From contig NC_091013.1 of NCBI RefSeq assembly GCF_041296385.1, positions 68,293,563-68,357,562 of the forward strand: a DNA stretch of 64,000 nucleotides, in the 5' to 3' direction. Positions 12,039 through 24,919 of the stretch are shown piece by piece. Under the pieces are notes generated by a model. That model ran no database searches, was not told the DNA's origin, and worked only from the letters and a program-made list of their open reading frames with translations. The position numbers and the translations under genes are program-made. Each line of letters begins with the position of its first letter. Position 1 is the stretch's first letter. The DNA comes from Aphelocoma coerulescens (taxonomy: Eukaryota; Chordata; Aves; Passeriformes; Corvidae).

Positions 12039-15000
12039 GGAATGTTTTTAAAGTCTTGAAAGTTTTAATGGGCTGAGAAATACAACTGTCTGTGTTCAAT
12101 AATTTGCCCAGCACAGGGCCATTGACATATGAGTATTGTCTTAGAAAATATCTTCCTGAAACCTTTTAAGGCCATTCCTTTAATTTTAAAGTTGTAAAAC
12201 TCCTTGGTTTTATCTCCCAACTCAGATGTGAACAGTGCTTTTAAATTCAGAACCAGGCCAATTTGAAACATTTTGTTCTCATAGTCAGGAGGGACTAAAT
12301 TTAAAAGTGCTAGTAAGCCAACACCTGCTGCAAATAAAAGAGAGGCTCAACTTCATGCTCAAATTTATTTTTCACTGCATATGGGAGATGTGACAAATCT
12401 CCAATGGGCTGCTCAACAGCTTCAAGGGGAAAACACAGATAAGAACAATGTTAGGAGAAAACAGTATCATGATATGGAAAGAGTAATTCTTTCAATGGAT
12501 TATTGATGACGGTTAGTCTAAATTTGTAAGCATTTTGAGAAGGAATTTCTTTCTGCACAGCCAAATTAAATTGTAGAAATAAAGGGTCTAAATCTGCTTC
12601 AGAAAAACTGAATGTAGAGAAAGAAAAATCAAGAGGCTATAGCAATATGTTTGATCCAGAGACACAGCTGATGAATCAGACTTTTATTTGTACTTCTCAG
12701 AAACAGCAAGGGATAATGAATCATTACATTTGTCTTCTGCCAATGAAATGTACGTTTACTTCTATTGTATGCCCAGAATAAGATTTTAAAGCATTATGTA
12801 TGTTTTCCTGTTTTTCTCCTTGCAAGAGTGAATGTCTCATTGAGAGGACTGACTCCTTCTGTCAATAATAGGCAGAAAAACATATTTTGCTTTAGATATA
12901 ATTTTAAATGTCACTGTTAAAAGAAAAGATTTTTCCATCCTCAATCATTTAAGCTTTTCTGTAGGTTATTTTATTTTTTTTTACATATTGTTGTATACAA
13001 GGCTCCTACAGAGTGTCACAGTCCAAAAAAAGAAAGTCTGAATAACAAATCCAGCTGCATGCAATCACACTGCTTTATTATCCTTCCTAGATCCCTCCCC
13101 AAAATACTCTCTGCCAATATGTCTGCCAAAATGAGAAAATCTAGTTAACAGGTTTTCTATAATCACTTTCATCATACTGATGAGTTAACACTTAATCATT
13201 CTTGTATTCTCCATATGAATTTGATTCATCTACCTCTGTTCAGGAAGCCATACTCCAGTTAATTTTAATAGAGGCATGATGGCACAGACATCAGTGAAAT
13301 CTCTAGGAGCATAGCAAGGATCCTGGATACATGCCTACACTGCTAGTGTATGCTGAAATCAATAGTCACCATCATTATTACTACTGTTTTGAATGCTAAT
13401 TGTATTTAGGTGGACACTGTTATGACAAAATGCAATATAATTACAGGTTTTTCTCCACTGTGAATAAAATCTCTGAGTCAGTCTTCAAGACAGAGGGAAT
13501 CAATTCCTTAGACATCAGTAGAGAATCTAGTTTTGACCTCCAGGAATCACAATACTACTACTACTACTGGTGTCACTGCTACTACTAAGAAGTAGATGAA
13601 GAAGTTTAAAATCTCAAACCCACAATCTAATAAGGAATCAAGAAAGGTAGCAATGTAAATCCACTCCAAGGGCACCAGGGTAGTGCTATCAGACTGGAGG
13701 GAAATTATCAGTACAGATTTTCATTTTATTACAGTCTCCTGCCAGTAGTTTCAGAAACACCTGGAGTTGTCTCTGACAAGGAATTTTCTAGATGGCATTT
13801 GTTTAAGCAGTATGGGAAATAAAATACATTATTTTTTTTTACTGCTATTCTAACAATGGCCTTGATAACATGAAAATTACACAGTTTGCAGACATAAAAA
13901 AGCAAAGCACATATAGACACATCTGTCCTTCCTTTGCTTCCTTGCTACTTACACTTTGCAGACATGTAGTTAATGATCCTGTGGCATCAATTTTAAATTA
14001 TAAGGCTCTTTCTTTGTTGGGAGCTGTTCTTCATCATTATTATTCTCTTTTGTGAAGGTCGCCAAATAAAACAGATACTTGGTTTATAACTGAAGTGCTG
14101 AATGTTACTTAAGGTACTAGAAACTTAGAGTATTCCCCATCAAATTAAGGAAAGCCAGACCATGACACTTCTATTTCACATATAAAGTCCAAGAGAGACT
14201 TTTTATCTTCGCTATCATTTTCCACCAATAATTTTGCTATGGTCTATTTTTTATAAGGTTTCTAAAATCAGGCTTAGACACAGCTCCTCAGTTAGAGTAT
14301 ATTCACAGATCCCCTCTAATGGAATTTCACCATATTTTCAACCCAATTTAATCAGACACATTTTAGGTGCATATTTCACAGTGTTATTATAAATAGCAAC
14401 ATACTGGCTTCACAGGGTCATTCAGACGCTCTTGGCATTGGCTCTGACTGTAATTTTGGTTTATGGGAGCTGTTGCACAGTTTGGAGATTTAAACATTAT
14501 ACTTCTCCTCCTGACTTCTAAAACTCATGGCTATCAATATGAAGGACTAACTCAAATGGAAAAATCACCTCTCAGCTACCTACAGAAATATCTGCTTCCA
14601 CATTCTTCTTCGTAATGCCTGGATTTCAACTTGGATGACAAGGACATGCTATCTAAACATTATTCCCATACCTTCTAAAAAATATCATTAGAGCTGGCTT
14701 ACAAAAGCTGCTATATATTTGGGCTTCATTCATTCCTGTGTGAATAAATAAAACATTCAAATGTAGAAATTTTTTTTGTCAGATATTGATGACAGCTTTT
14801 TTTTCCCCCTCATAACAACTGTTTACGTTTAACTGGGAAACAAAGTGATGAAAATACTTTAAAATTTGAAAACAGACTTTTTTATACAGAAAGACTGTGA
14901 CAGCTTTTGCCCCAGACTGATAGTAAAAGCAGTTCACATGCTTTCTGTTATTGCCATCCTCCATATGACAGATTCCCTGGCTAGAATACATTTTTCTGCA

Positions 15001-16239
15001 ATGCACTATTGCCTCCTGCTCCTGGGACTTCTATCTTTAGTGAATCATAGAAGGCTGAGTCTGACTGGGGAATGCAACCAGAAGGAGAAAGTAGTGATAG
15101 CAGGAAATCACACTGAAAATTCTATGAAGCATTTCTAAATGGAAATACATGTTTTCAGTGAGCTTACACAAGATTCCTACGTGTAGATCTCCAGTTTTTT
15201 AATTAAAACTTATCATGGAAGCATGTCTGGTTTTAGGAAAAAATGCACTTAATCAACACTCAATTTCCACTAGGAAGATGTAGAGTTTGGTTGCTCTGGT
15301 TTGTTTTTCAACTACAAAATGCAGATGTAGAATTCAAGGAGAAAACAGGGCAGAATTGCTTTGAAATCTGCTGAACTCTACAGAGTACTTTTACAGAGGC
15401 AGAACAAGCATAAATGATTCTTTTTCACACTTACCTTTCCATGGCAACTTATTTCCAATACATTCTACATCCTCAGTGGTGCTCCCACAAATCCTAGAGG
15501 GTATGAAATCCCTTCTTTAGCTTCTTCACTGTTCTAAGAGAGATAGGATCTTGGAGGTTTTTAGGGTTGTAATTTTCAAGTAATCAGAATTGATAAAACC
15601 CCCAAGGCTTATTTAAAAGACTTGCAAGAGATGTCCCATATCAATGCTTTCTACTTCCCCCCCAAAAAAAAATTTAGAAAAGACATTTTTAAAATGAACT
15701 TTGAAACAATTTGATTTAAGGAAGGTATTTTTAGACTCAAACTGTATGATCTTCATCATTCTATTGATTTAAGGAAACATTTTCACACTGTTTTGTCATT
15801 AATTTGAAAATATCAGACTGCTAATTATAGCAAATATTATGGAATTCAGACTTATTCAAGTGATGAGTTCACAAAAAGTATTATACCCCTGCTTTTCTAA
15901 TTGCAATTCTTACCACTGTTGCTTATATCTCTGACTGTTAGAACACCGAATTCTCTATTAGCTAGTGCAGTATAAGCATTTTTACAGAGTAGTGCAAAAG
16001 CTAGTCAGTAATGTAATCCTGGATCTACTTCAAGAACATTTTTTGTCAGTAAAGAAGTCTGTTAATCTCTGTGGTCTTTGTATCATACTCTACAGAAAGT
16101 ACGGTATTGTAGATTTTCCTAGCACAAAAGTATAGGAAAAAAAAAAGCTTATTTTAATAAAATTCTTGTACTCAAAAGCTTTGTAAGTACATTCTTTTTA
16201 TTTCAGGATAGGATGGTAGTTGATTGCACCTGAAAGAGA
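12036..16239. other. AT-rich non-coding block
   Basis: No gene recognised. The block holds an imperfect (ACT)n tract at 13552-13587 and several short poly-T and poly-A runs. The open frames here (for example 90 codons at 14866-15138) are short and have no recognisable motifs. Confidence 0.65.
13552..13587. repeat. Imperfect (ACT)n trinucleotide repeat
   Basis: Six ACT/CTA units are followed by ggtgtcactg and two to three further units. The tract is about 36 bp and interrupted, so it is probably of low polymorphism. Confidence 0.75.
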
Positions 16240-16349
16240 GGGGGCTAAAATACTCATGATCATCAACACCTGCCACAAAATGAGCTAAAACCTTCTCAAA
16301 AGGGTTGGACAAGACCCTTCATATAGAAGGTGGAAAAATGAATCAGGCT

Positions 16350-17297
16350 TTTGCTGATTTGAGGAAGTGATTAAGAATATGAAGATGGAAAGCAATTAGT
16401 ATGAAAGAAATTCCAACAGAATTGTTTGTGATTGTAAACGAGGAGAAAGAAACCCCCAAACAGCGATTTTCCAAAAAGCCCAAGAAAATGGTGAGAGCTC
16501 CTGAGATGGTGTTCCAAAGGACAACATGGTTCAGGTGAGCAAGCAGATTTTGAAGGGAAGTGTCCACAAGGGAGAGTTTCCTCAAACTCTTTACATTTGG
16601 TATTTTATCAACCTATCAGTGCCCCCAGGGAGGTCGAGACCCTTACACCCAACCAGTGCCCTGTTATGGGGACCCCAGTGTACAGCCCAGTGTATCAGAG
16701 GGCGGTTTGACTAAACCTCTTCAGGGTCACACACCAACAGCATCCCTACTCTGTAATCCCCACACCTGAGGTATTGCCAGTTTTGTCAATTTTGGTGTCA
16801 GTCTATTAAAAGAGTCCTAAGGTTGCACAGAAAAGCCTGCTGTTAAAAAATCAAGAAAAAATGAAGTACATAATGAAATATACAAAGAATCACAAAAAAT
16901 TAGAAGGTGCACAAAAATACATTAGGAAAGGCATAGGTCTCTTGGTAAGGAAGACAAACGAGACAGAAAAGGAAAAGTGTAATAGATAAGAAAGCAAGAT
17001 ATCTGAGCAAAGCATGGATGGGTTGTAATTTTGTGTGACTTGGAAAAACAACCAGAAGACACGAGCATGTCTTTGAAGAGAAAATGCTGAGGGGTTATTC
17101 CATCTGTTGTGTTCCTTATGATCAGGATGAGTACCAACTTACTTCGCAGAAAATCTGATTCAGAAGAAATATTATTGAAATTAGTAAAAAATCTTTCTGA
17201 CTTGAGGCTAGCTAAAGCACTTAAACAAACTGCATCACCAGGTCAGCAAATTCAAATAAAACCAGATTTTCAAGAACTAATTAAGCAATTATTTTGA
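16350..17297 (+). pseudogene. Possible decayed coding or retroelement sequence, unidentified
   Basis: Several successive + strand frames read like protein but are broken by stops and frame changes. About 16400-16490 is Lys/Glu/Pro-rich and ends at a donor-like ATG|GTGAGA (16488-16496). About 16615-16770 is Pro/Gly-rich and unusually GC-rich for its surroundings. At 17091-17297 a frame of 68 codons runs to a TGA at 17295 with a regular, helix-like pattern (many Leu, Lys, Ala). I cannot assign any of these to a family. They could be a degraded retrocopy, the LTR or internal part of an old retroelement, or chance. Alternative splice signals are present: acceptor-like cgcag ending at 17149 and donor-like CACCAG|GTCAGC inside the last frame. 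Confidence 0.25.
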
Positions 17298-20200
17298 AGG
17301 ACATCATGTGTAGTATATACTTAATTCTCTCTTACAATATAGGATGAATTGCAGTGCCTCTTGCAGATCTCCCTAGTCCTCCATTTTTATTGCTATATAT
17401 GTATTGAGCTTCAACATCAAACTGTTTTTCCCAGCTACAAAATAATGACCTAAATGTCAGATTACTTATGTTGATTCATGCTAATGTAATCAGCTAGGTA
17501 ACTGGTGTTGCTTCTGATAAGATATAACATGGGCAGGAAAAAGAACATAATTTTGACTTGGATTTGATATTAATTAAATGCAAAATACATACACTTCTCA
17601 GTATTATGATTATTTATTCTGTCTGTCTCCTAGTAGGCAAACATTCATCTTTAAGATCTGAGGAACATTTGTACTCCATATTCACAGTACTCAGAATGAA
17701 ATGAGGACCACACCTAATTTCATAATAAGAAATAAAATAACCATTGCAGTGATTTAGGATTTGTTCTTTCATTAGTCTTTTCCTCCCCTGCTGTTTTGTC
17801 AACAGCAGAGGGAAACACTGGAGCAGGGAAGAATTTGACACTTCAGCCTTTCACAGAACAAACAAAATCAAGACTGAATGACAGAGAAGTCCTGAATAAT
17901 TTTGTTGGGGGTTTTGGGGTTTTTTGGGTTTTTTTTTAATGACTGTTAGGAACGAATTAGATTTCTAAGTCACTATCTGTGATATTGTGATATACTTTTA
18001 TCACCAATTCAAATATGTGCTCCTGTTATATGACTCCAAATTTAGGAATAGAATATTTAATGTTATCCACCACAGTGAGTAAGATGAAGTCATAATAATT
18101 ATTACCAGCATAGTAAGAACTTCTCTGTTAGTAAGTGACAGGATATAACAAGGTGTGCTTTGTTGATCTCTGTTAAAGCACAAAGCCAAGAGTTACTGAG
18201 AGACTTCAGGAGTTGTTCTGTTTGTTTTTTTCTTTTCCGTGTTTAATTGAAATAGCAGTTTTGATAAGTTATTGAAACCCTTTTGTTCCTTTTCTCTGTA
18301 CTCATGCTGGCTCCTAACTATAACCTTCCAATGTGATTTAAATAATCCACAAAACATGACACCTGCTGTTACCAGGGGAGGATATGCCGGAAAGGCATTG
18401 TGGTTTCCACTGGAAACCTTACAAAGCTCTGTATTTTTACATGGGAACATAAAATATTACCCTATGTTTTCCTTTGAGTATTAAGAGTTCTATGAAGCCA
18501 AAACTCTCAGAGTGAGTCTGAGGAACAAAAGAAAAATTTGAAAATGAAATTTAGAAAGACTTACATGAAATTTAGATTGCCACTCAATGATTTTCGCACA
18601 ACTCTGTTAACAACTACCGAAGTTTCCAAAACCTTGGATGGGAACCAATTTCTGCCAGTTCACCTGTATTTTACTTTGGTTTCATTAGTGCTTGAAAGAG
18701 GAGCATGGAATTCCAATTATTCCACTATTTTGAGGCTGCACATATGATCTGTCTTTTTTCCCTTGGATATGGTCCTACTTTTCCTTCAGAAACTTCGATG
18801 AGCAAATTTGGAGATGACTTTTGTTGCAAGGGAATCTTAATCCATTGGCTTCTGTGTCTTCCGTCACTAGTGAAGAACCTATTTTGTGAAAACTTAAATA
18901 CCCTAATTTCTGACCATCATATGAATTCTCTTCATCTTTGGGACTGTGTAACACTACTGCAATTCAGGAAAACTTTCCAGCGGGTTGAATAAAGCAGCCT
19001 TTGCCTTCACCATTCTCTTTGATGAGGAGCACCATCAGTGGTTCCTGGATCACTGCAATTTTTTTCTGGATGACTCATACTTACCTTCACAAGAAGAGAT
19101 TTAGGTTTTTCTGCCATGGCCATACAACTTACTTCACCTTACAACAGGTCCCTCATTGAATGCTTTGGAGTATCAGAAATAGGAAAAGGACGTTCATATC
19201 ACCCAAATGTGAAGATCGATTCCTGCTGGTTTATGGAGAGAAAGCACCTTTGTTTGAAAAACAACCAGATGCAGCATGCAGTGTTGTAAAACCTCCCATC
19301 AGTGGAATTCATCATAGCAGTGGGATGACAGACCTGATTCTTGGTGGGAAACTGTGTTGGAAAATTTCATTTTGAATACCACAAATATCTTTGAGGTTCG
19401 GTTGAGTGCGAGATTCTTCTTGCCTTACTCAGTTGTATATTACTGTTACGTTCTGTTTAATGACTGCTTCTAGCTCCTGTTTTTAATACAGACATCTCTA
19501 TTTTATTGGGAAGATATGTTTTCTTCTCAGTGAATTCTGGTCATGAATTTCATGAACATGTGAAAGCAATAAATTTTTTACGAATGATAAAACAGAGCAT
19601 TGTGTTGCTTCTCCCCCCCCTTATAAATGAAGGACTTCTTATTCCTCAACTAGCATTGCTATATTTTGTTCCAGAGTTTTTCACCAAGTATAAAATAAAA
19701 ATAATTTTAAAACTCCCAGTGTTCAGTAATGTATTTAAATAAACAGAGAGGTGATAAGAAAAAGCTTTCAAAAGCAAAGATGCAAATCATGCTTAAGAAA
19801 TGAATGCATTTTCCTTAATTCATCATTTCCATATTTCTTTTTGACTAAAGGGGCAGTAGGCCAAAAAACAGCTACAGTCACAGATGTGTTAAGAAGATCT
19901 TTTATTTCTTTTTCTTTGAAGAGGTACTGAACCAGAAATTAGTTTCTGCAGAGATCGTTGCCCTTGGCAATAGCAAAATATGTAGCCCCAATATTTTGAA
20001 AGATACAATCCATTTCCAGAAATCTTTAGTAAAATGGCCATAGAGACCATTTAAATATGATCTTCACCAGCAGTCTTCAGGGCTATAGTTCATTGCAGCA
20101 CCCTGCCTGTACCAGAATGAAAAGCACTGTGTTTCACCAGTCAGCAGCCTAGAAACAGAGTTAACATACTGGTGTAACTCATGCTTGGGTCAATTGCAAA

Positions 20201-23200
20201 AATACATTCATTAGGAAACAACCTGATCCACAAAGGGCAGGCAAGTCCCACGAGGGTGGGCCAGTCCCATGTGTCTAGTATTGCACAAGGGCCTGTCAGA
20301 GAACACTAAACTCTGGGCAGATGTTACCTAGAGAGAAACCATGCTCACTGTGATGTCCCCTTCAGGTTTGGTTGATTGCCTTCAAAAATTTCATTCTAAA
20401 TAGGTACAGAGTAAGTCATGATGCTGTCTCACTACTGCACACAGTTCATGGGTGATGATCGTTTGTATGTAAAAATATTGGAACAAGAGGATTCCTTTCT
20501 GTGAATGAGTTTATTAAAAAACAGCACCCAGATCTTATCTCAGCCCCTGTAGTTAACAATCTTTCACACACAGAGGCAAGGCCTCTCTTATTACTGGTAC
20601 CAGTTCTCTAAATTTTCATCTCTACAAAGCTTTGAAAAGATGAGTGTTAGAAGGAAATAGAACTCAACTCTACAATTCTAAAAAACTACAGATTATTTCA
20701 TGTCAAAAAACTGACTAGACAACAAAATAAATTTTATTCCTGAGAGCATCTCAGCTATAATATTTAGAGTCTTTCTCACAGCGCTGATTACCATTTCATC
20801 CTCAAGCAAGCTGCCTACCTGTCCATCTGAGAGAGAACTTATTTCTATTTCATTAGAAATCTTCACATTTTAAGAAATACCTTCAAAAAGTTTCATTATT
20901 TTGGTATGTAGTCCTGTTTAATCAAATATTGACCAGAAACTGTAAAGTTTTTATCCATTTTGGTTTTGTATAGTATCACTGGTTGTTTCTTTTCTTTTTC
21001 TCTTTCTCAATATGTTATTTGCTGTAGTTTTCACTGTTTCCCTGAAACAACCTTGGGGCTGATATTGTCTGCCAGACAGCCCTGTTGTGTTCCATACAAT
21101 TTGCCTGGGGCTAGATGATGATTACTTATTCTTTCCAAGTTTCTGTCATAATGTTTGTTCTCTGATTGTGCTGAGCTAAACAAATTATTAAGAGCTACTG
21201 GATTATGTTCCCCACCACATTTGAGTGAGAGGCCTCACTTCCCTCTATGTAGAGCAAATAATAGTATTTGTAGTTAGGAGATATTCCATCAACCTTCTCT
21301 CTGTCCTCAGTAAGGGTCTTATTTCACCCAGTTGCTGACAAGGTGAGTGCTGCACAGTCTTCCCAGTTTATTTTATTCTCCTGTCTTTCATTGGTATTTT
21401 TAAACTGTCATTAATCCCCAAATTCACGATGAGACCAAAGGGTCAGCAGGAGTGCACAGGGCTTCTGTGGTGGGCTTAGGCCTCTCCTATGAAGCTATGA
21501 TGAATAAGATAGCTAGATTTACAAATAATTTAACACAATTCTGTTTTAATGCTTATAATCACCACTTAAAAATGTATGAACATGACACATAAAGCCTGAT
21601 CTAAATTACTTTAATCTTAAAATAATTTAAAAATAAATCAAAGATTTTAAATGTATAAAATTTGAATATTAAGCTACACAAAAGAAGATATAAAAGAACA
21701 GTTAATCATAGACCAAAATGTGCTTTAAAATGTTTGTAATTACTTTCATGGGGATAAAGATTACTTATGCAAAAATAGATCTATAGAAATAGCTTGCAGT
21801 GGATATTTTTGACTCCAACATGAAATAAATAAAGTTTACTGTTGTCTCTCTAAAGTATTATAACATCTATTTTCAGGAAAATGAGGCATTTCCATGACTT
21901 TATGTTTGAGCATATTTGTCAAGTGACTAGTAGAATTATCCCATGGAAATAAAAAGAAAAATCTATTAAGAAATAAACGACCAATATCGTTGTTCTGAAT
22001 TTCAATAAATGAGCACAATAGAAAACTAAAATATACTCTGAATCAAGAAATTTCAGCAATAATCAAGTCCAAAAAAGAACAAGAACAAATGATTGTGAGG
22101 AAATGAATATCAGTAAATATACACTGTAGAGCACATAAACATTGTTATTATAGCCAAACTATGCTCATTCACACCAAGCAAATTCTTTTATTCAGCTCAT
22201 ATTGATGTAATAGATCAACATATATATAGCCTTCTTACAATAGGCACTGCCCTGTGAAGAATACAAAATTAAATGTGCATCTGAGAGGGTCAGTAAACAC
22301 TCAGTGGCATTTGGTGTTGTTTGTTTCGCATCTAACTAGAGATGTCTGGAAAAAGAACCCTAAACTGTGTGAACAGTTAATGATCAGTGTTCAAGCTCAT
22401 TCCTTGACTTTCTTAATTTAGTATATTTCTCCCCATGGTTATATGGTTTTAAAAACAATAGAAGGAAAAGACACAGCAGCTTTCACATAGCAGCTGTGTA
22501 GCTCTGGATATTTTTTCACAGTCAAAAATTTTAGCTCTTCACTGCACTCCTGGGTCTTTCCCCACATATTTTACATATAGCATTAACGCTATTTTATGTT
22601 GGAGTTCTTTTTCTGCATGTTCCTGCCACAACAAAACTCAGCATGGCAGGGAAGGTGTAGGGACACCTGTCCTGGCTCCTTTGCTCCCTCACTGACACTG
22701 TCCCAGTAAGGTCTGGGAGATTGGTCTCCAAGCACCCACCCACGACTTCATGTCACACCCCTGGGTATTCACCTTACACCTCTGTTTCTTGCCATAAAAT
22801 AATAGTACTATGGCACAGTCCTCAGAATATTTTGGATGCTTTGTATGGAAGATGGAGGGGGAGGATGACAAATAAGAAAAAGAAATATCCAAAACCTCAG
22901 AACTAAACCAAATCCCAAACAAGTAAAACCCTATCCCCATAGCTTATGTTTGCCAGTATTTGCACAAATTCTGTGATTGTGTCCTCTATTTAAAAATGCA
23001 GATGCACTCTGTGTATCCTTAATGACTCAAGAGGAAACCTTACCAAACTCCATTGTAAAGATAAGGCTGTTTGTGAGTAAGACCGTTATAAACAGTTTGA
23101 TGTCACCCATGTCTTCAAGCAGACTGGGTATGAGTCTGGGAAACACATTTGTTACTGTCTGGATCTTTCTGAATCATGGATTGGAGGTTCCCTAATGAAG

Positions 23201-24115
23201 ATTAATGAGGAAAAGATAGAAAGTAGAAAAACAAGCATATTCATTTATAGCTTTAACTGGAATATTTCATATGAGGCACCAAGACATTAGGGAAAATGTT
23301 ACAACTGAAACACTGTCTCATTATTATGTTGAGTCATTAATCACAGGAAGGAAGACTATCTATTTTTTCTTCAGCTTCTGTCATTTTCTGAAATGGATTT
23401 ATATTTTATTAGCCACATGATTTTACAGGCAATAGGCAGAAAATTGCCAATCATGTCCTGCTACACAGAAGACTTATTTCTCAGATGAAACTGGCAAGGT
23501 GCAGCAGATGGCGGCTGAGACCATTTTTTGCCAAGAAATAAAAAAATTTTAAAATCCATGCACAGTATAGGGTTAACTTTCTATGGGAGGAATTCTGTAT
23601 TAAGCTGACTTCCTCCAAACCTTCATGTGAGCTTCAGCAGCTTTGAAAATAATTTCTGAAAATATAACTGAAAAAATACTTCAAAGCAACATGTCAAACA
23701 AAGCAAAATTAAAGAATATTTTTGGAGCATACCTAGGAAGGTCAGCTGAGTTTGACTTTCAGAATTACTGCTTCTGCTTCTGCTGAAAACTTTCTTCATC
23801 TAAACAGCTTTTAAACTTTTTGTACAAGCCAGATAACTTGTGAGAGAGAATATGACTGCAAAGAAAAAATGAATAATTCCTTAAAAAATTAGTTCTCCAT
23901 ATAATGTTTGAATCCAGAATTAAAAATCCAGGGAAGTTCAGGCACGTCACATGATTTAGTGCTCCTAACAGGGTTATTAATAAACCGTTCTGGGCTTCTA
24001 AAATATTTTCTTTCTATCTTCTTTTGGTAGGAAAACAACTACAGTACTGCATACACTGCCCACAGTGCATGAGGTTTTTTTAGAAGAGAGAAAAAGAGGG
24101 AAATTTGGATTAGTT
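17298..24115. other. AT-rich non-coding block
   Basis: No gene recognised. It contains a G/T-rich tract near 17903-17938 (runs of 5, 4 and 3 G separated by T). A cluster of + strand open frames at 18538-19742 (69-95 codons, several adjacent) has no similarity that I recognise. A 12-bp direct repeat, atgaaatttaga, occurs at 18544 and 18565. A YY1-like motif GATGGCGGC lies at 23507-23515 in otherwise CpG-poor DNA. The rest is ordinary AT-rich sequence. Confidence 0.6.
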
Positions 24116-24556
24116 CTATACATAGAAGATATTTTCTCTGCTATAGTTGGTAGGAGGATGTAGCTTGAGTGGTGGTCTCTGTGGTAGCCCCAATCTGAGC
24201 AGGCAGCTGAGAGCTGTCTGACAATGCTGCAAAGGGAGGGAGCGACCCAAGCAGCAGGTCCCTGTACCCATGCCTGCCCTCTGAGCCCCCAAAGTGACAG
24301 GCACCTGCTGCCAGCTAGGCTGGGACTTCTGGATGGAGAAGCCTACCCTGCTGAGCTGGGATGGCCTCTGTGGATATGTGCTGCCATACAGGAATCCTAA
24401 GGGGTCTGGAAAATATTCAGCTATTTGACTGTCACTTCCTGGTGCTTGGATGATAACTGGCAATGTTTTAGCATGCTTCAGGGGAGCAGAGCTACAGCTA
24501 TCTCTGCCATTAAGCTGATGTAAAGTCTGTCTGAACATGAGATAAAAAGGAGACAA
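24116..24556. other. Moderately GC-rich 440-bp stretch with a 146-codon minus-strand frame
   Basis: This stretch is richer in G and C than its surroundings. It carries the longest open frame outside the CpG island and the ERV repeat: 146 codons on the minus strand, 24556 to 24116. The translation is rich in Pro, Ser, Gln and Leu and shows no domain, signal peptide or catalytic motif that I recognise. There is no obvious CpG clustering, so it is not a promoter island. It may be an unrecognised old repeat, an exon of a non-coding RNA, or chance. Confidence 0.3.
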
Positions 24557-24772
24557 AGGAGAATTCTCTTGAATATCTCAAACTGGATATCAATGCAAGA
24601 GACATTTGTTACCCAAAAAATTCCCCACCCTTACGAGATACAAGTCAATACTTTAACTGGCATATATTAATGGAAGTGTATAAATTGGTCAGAGAACAAA
24701 AAATATTTATTTGTACAGAAGCAGTCAGTAATATGGATAAATGACTCACAGTGTTTGTCCTGGGCATTTTAG

Positions 24773-24919
24773 AGAAAATGAAAGTGAGAAGAAATATGAA
24801 AGCAGTCCTCATGCACATGAAGGCAGCAAAAATGAATTGAATAAAGTCTTTCCACTGGATATGGATGACGTGGTTTATTTATTGAACAGATATAATCTAT
24901 ATGTTCCTTTTGGGACTAA
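24773..24919 (+). CDS. Candidate internal coding exon, unidentified gene
   Basis: A 147-bp segment is open in one frame and bounded by consensus-like splice sites. The acceptor is preceded by a T-rich tract and ends ...cattttag at 24772. The donor is CTAA|GTAAGA at 24920. Both ends are phase 2, so the exon length keeps the frame. The translation begins charged (Glu, Ser, Lys, His) and ends with a hydrophobic/aromatic stretch containing DMDDVVYLLNRYNLYVPF. I do not recognise the protein, and I found no partner exon nearby with confidence. Such a segment can arise by chance in 64 kb of AT-rich DNA, so this is a candidate only. Confidence 0.22.

Noticed and set aside
12008..12300. T28 as the tail of a minus-strand processed pseudogene
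   Set aside because: No complement of AATAAA beside the tract, no flanking duplication and no protein-like sequence to its right.
15040..15075. CR1-like start (tgaatcatagaaggctgag)
   Set aside because: The match to the CR1 tail ends after about 20 bases and nothing that follows fits the CR1 3' UTR.
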